Source: Allacma fusca | Taxonomy: Eukaryota > Arthropoda > Collembola > Symphypleona > Sminthuridae | DNA: 64,000 bases | NCBI GenBank assembly: GCA_947179485.1 | Contig: OX359246.1 | Span: 40,837,632 to 40,901,631, forward strand | Reading direction: 5' to 3' | In this document: positions 62,001 to 64,000 of the stretch, piece after piece | Numbering within the stretch: the first letter of the stretch is position 1 | How the letters are laid out: each line of letters starts with the position of its first letter | The notes under the pieces: model-generated | Database searches by the model: none | Seen by the model: the letters and a program-made list of their open reading frames with translations, nothing else | What the model was told of the DNA's origin: nothing | Program-made: the position numbers and the translations under genes

Positions 62001-64000
62001 GAGCTGAGGACTTACCTCATTTGCTTACAAGGGGTGAGCAGATTTACGATGCTGATACGGGAGACAGCCCTTTGTACAAGCCTGTGCATAAATTAGAAGC
62101 ACCTGCCCAAGTTTCAGGTAAGCAGAGACAATTAAAAATTTGGCGAAGGAAATTTCAAAAAGAAAGACATAAACATTTTTTAAATTTTAGGGGAAGCTGA
62201 ATATATCAACGATATTCCTGCTGTTCCGGGTGAGCTTTTTGCTGCCTTCGTTCAAGCCACAGAGGGCAGTGCAGTACTGGCAAGCCTTGATACGTCCGCC
62301 GCGATTGTAATTTTTTGCTAAACCTTTCATTGTAAATTGCACTTGAAATGTAAAATTATTCGTCCATTACAACGAATTTTTATAACCAGGCTATTCCTGG
62401 AGTAGTAGCTGTCCTAACAGCAGCGGATATTCCTGGGAAAAATGATAACATGGGATTTGCAGGGACTGAAGATGAACCTGTAGGTAGTAGTTACAAATCT
62501 ATTAAAAGTACAGGACTAACAAGGTCTAGAGAAAAATTATTTTTAATTATTTTTGTTGCCAGATCTTTGTGGAAGTTGGTCAGCGAATACAATTTCATGG
62601 CCAAGCCATTGCCCTGGTAGTGGCAAATAATAGAGGGACTTGCAACAGAGCTCTGCCCTTAGTCAAAGCAACTTACACTGATATTCAGAAGCCCGTGATA
62701 AGAATTGAGGAAGCGATAGAGAATGCGAAACAAAATGGAACTTGGAAGACCGTTGTTTCAGCTAGTCCAAAGAGTAAAACTTTTGTTTTAATGTATCTAA
62801 TACTGAATATGCTTTAGGACTATTTTTTTACAATAATAACACCTTAATGAATTACAGAGGGCTCTCCGAACGCCATCACCAAAAGGGTTTCAGGGACTTT
62901 CCGCACCGGAGGTCAAGCTCATTTCCAGATGGAGCAGATGATAACTATAGCGAAACCAACTGAGAGTGGTCTTGATGTGTATGCATCAACACAGTGGACT
63001 GATCATGTTCAGGATGTCATTGCGTCTGCGCTGGACATTCCCAATAACAAGTAAACAGTCCCTCTACTATAGAAATTATAGCGCTACTATAATTTATTAT
63101 CTCTTAGTACTAAAAGAAGAATGACCATGGCTCATTTCCAAAGCTTGGCGCGAAGGGAGGAGTTTAGCTCTGGACTACCAAACAGGAGAGCACATAGCTT
63201 CGTGTAGTACAGTAGCGACGCGCGCGAGTTACAGAAAGAGCATGGGAGAATAATTACAACGCAAAGTAAACGCGCTTTATAGTTTCGCGAATACAAATTA
63301 CCATAAATAAGAGCTAAATGGCTTAATTGGTAAATATACCAATACCACCAAAGCATTATACAGATACAGCAGCCAGATCGGTGACATTGTCAAGGGCAGC
63401 AGTACCTGGGTCTCGCGAAAAGCTTTGCTAAGGCGAATAACAAATCTCAAGGGTTTTGATAAAGTTGGTATTGAAGCCTGTTTTGTTACCTGGCTAACTG
63501 TATGTTGCATTCTCGAGAGGTACGTCAAACAGAATATTGAGATCACTGTAAATGACACTCAAGAACAAAGTGAAATAATGGGCAACGCGGCGAGGGAACG
63601 TACACGAGTAATTGCGTAATTAAGGAAGTCCTGTAATGTTAGATTATAATAATCATACGAAATTGTATTTCAGAAGCAAAGGATATTATTTTAAAATATT
63701 TGATTTGAAAAAACATTTCGGCAATAGAATTTTAATACTAGCGGATCGAGCCACTAGACTGCATCGGTATTGTTATTGCGAAATGGGGATTATCCACCGA
63801 CGCAGGCGGTGGCTTGATCCGCTAGTACTATTTAAAATAATAGGGTTTGCTTTCAAGGATTTATTTTGTAAAATACTTTCTGAGATTTTATTGTAAACAT
63901 CTGGGATTTTGTACTTCAGGATAAGTCTTCAGGTAAGACGCTTAGGGGGCGCTTACGGTTGCAAAATTACACGTGGAGCTCATACTGCAGTCGCCTGCGC
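59024..64000 (+). CDS. Aldehyde oxidase (molybdo-flavoenzyme), 3'-truncated by window
   Basis: Exons 59024-59069, 59163-59341, 59470-59630, 59709-59871, 60087-60447, 60530-60753, 61025-61127, 61216-61340, 61439-61567, 61661-61828, 61952-62117, 62191-62306, 62390-62479, 62563-62773, 62858-63050, 63920->64000; about 838 residues so far, all in phase. It oxidises aldehydes or heterocycles with Fe-S, FAD and molybdenum cofactor. Fe-[15 protein letters not shown] and [10 protein letters not shown]. Fe-[12 protein letters not shown] and [13 protein letters not shown] domain: [34 protein letters not shown]. Molybdenum domain: [42 protein letters not shown] and [15 protein letters not shown] favours aldehyde oxidase over xanthine dehydrogenase (GGGFGGK). 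Between Fe-S II and FAD lies an unusual Gly/Gln/Cys-rich linker (about residues 195-235) with three GCCQ units. The intron after 61828 starts with GC. Confidence 0.93.
63736..63827. repeat. Inverted repeat within the last aldehyde oxidase intron
   Basis: TACTAGCGGATCGAGCCACT... at 63736-63768 pairs with ...GGTGGCTTGATCCGCTAGTA at 63797-63827 with a few mismatches; the outer sequence (TATTTTAAAATA / TATTTAAAATAATA) extends the symmetry. Probably a small MITE. No RNA gene fold recognised. Confidence 0.7.

Overview
The window is eukaryotic genomic DNA. Genes are split by short introns (mostly 60-400 bp, GT-AG, one GC-AG), the DNA is AT-rich, and gene-poor stretches are full of non-autonomous DNA transposons and tandem repeats. 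The gene set points to an arthropod: gustatory-receptor-type 7TM proteins with the TYLIILVQF-like tail, an insect-type nutrient amino acid transporter pair, peritrophin-like chitin-binding proteins and an aldehyde oxidase. A classical six-cysteine odorant-binding protein points more narrowly to a hexapod. A springtail or other early-branching hexapod is a guess. No rRNA, tRNA or CRISPR was seen. All exon joins were worked out by hand from splice sites, reading phase and family motifs.

Layout. 1-12.7 kb: two tandem SLC6 amino acid transporter genes (the first cut by the window edge) with the same intron positions. Between them lie a long inverted repeat and a decayed Shaker-type potassium channel copy that a hAT-like MITE has interrupted. 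14.2-15.9, 28.4-30.1 and 30.3-31.8 kb: three gustatory-receptor-like genes with one three-exon plan. The first two are close paralogs in the same orientation; the third is tail-to-tail with the second. Between the first two (16-28 kb) lie a 19-bp satellite, the end of a single-pass membrane protein gene, a RING-like gene with tandem SUMO-interacting motifs, a 310-bp tandem triplication, inverted duplications and microsatellites.

33.7-37.2 kb: a pair of secreted chitin-binding-like genes, the second carrying an in-frame stop. 37.5-39.7 kb (minus): an astacin metalloprotease with two ShK domains and a Leu in the Met-turn. 41.9-44.3 kb: a compact trimethylguanosine synthase. 44.9-48.2 kb: a cluster of hAT-like elements with 8-bp target duplications, one holding a LINE-like coding scrap. 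49.5-50.6 kb: the odorant-binding protein. 52.9-54.9 kb: a large inverted-repeat element made of ACGTATA-type arrays. 55.3-55.8 kb: a dead LINE reverse transcriptase fragment. 59.0-64.0 kb: the 5' two thirds of an aldehyde oxidase with an unusual Cys-Cys-Gln-rich linker.

Several genes fit chemosensory or nutritional roles (receptors, odorant-binding protein, aldehyde oxidase, amino acid transporters, chitin-binding proteins, astacin), but nothing shows that they form one functional unit. The least ordinary candidates are the RING/SIM gene at 20.3-21.9 kb, the Cys-rich insert in the aldehyde oxidase, and the nested hAT-like elements.
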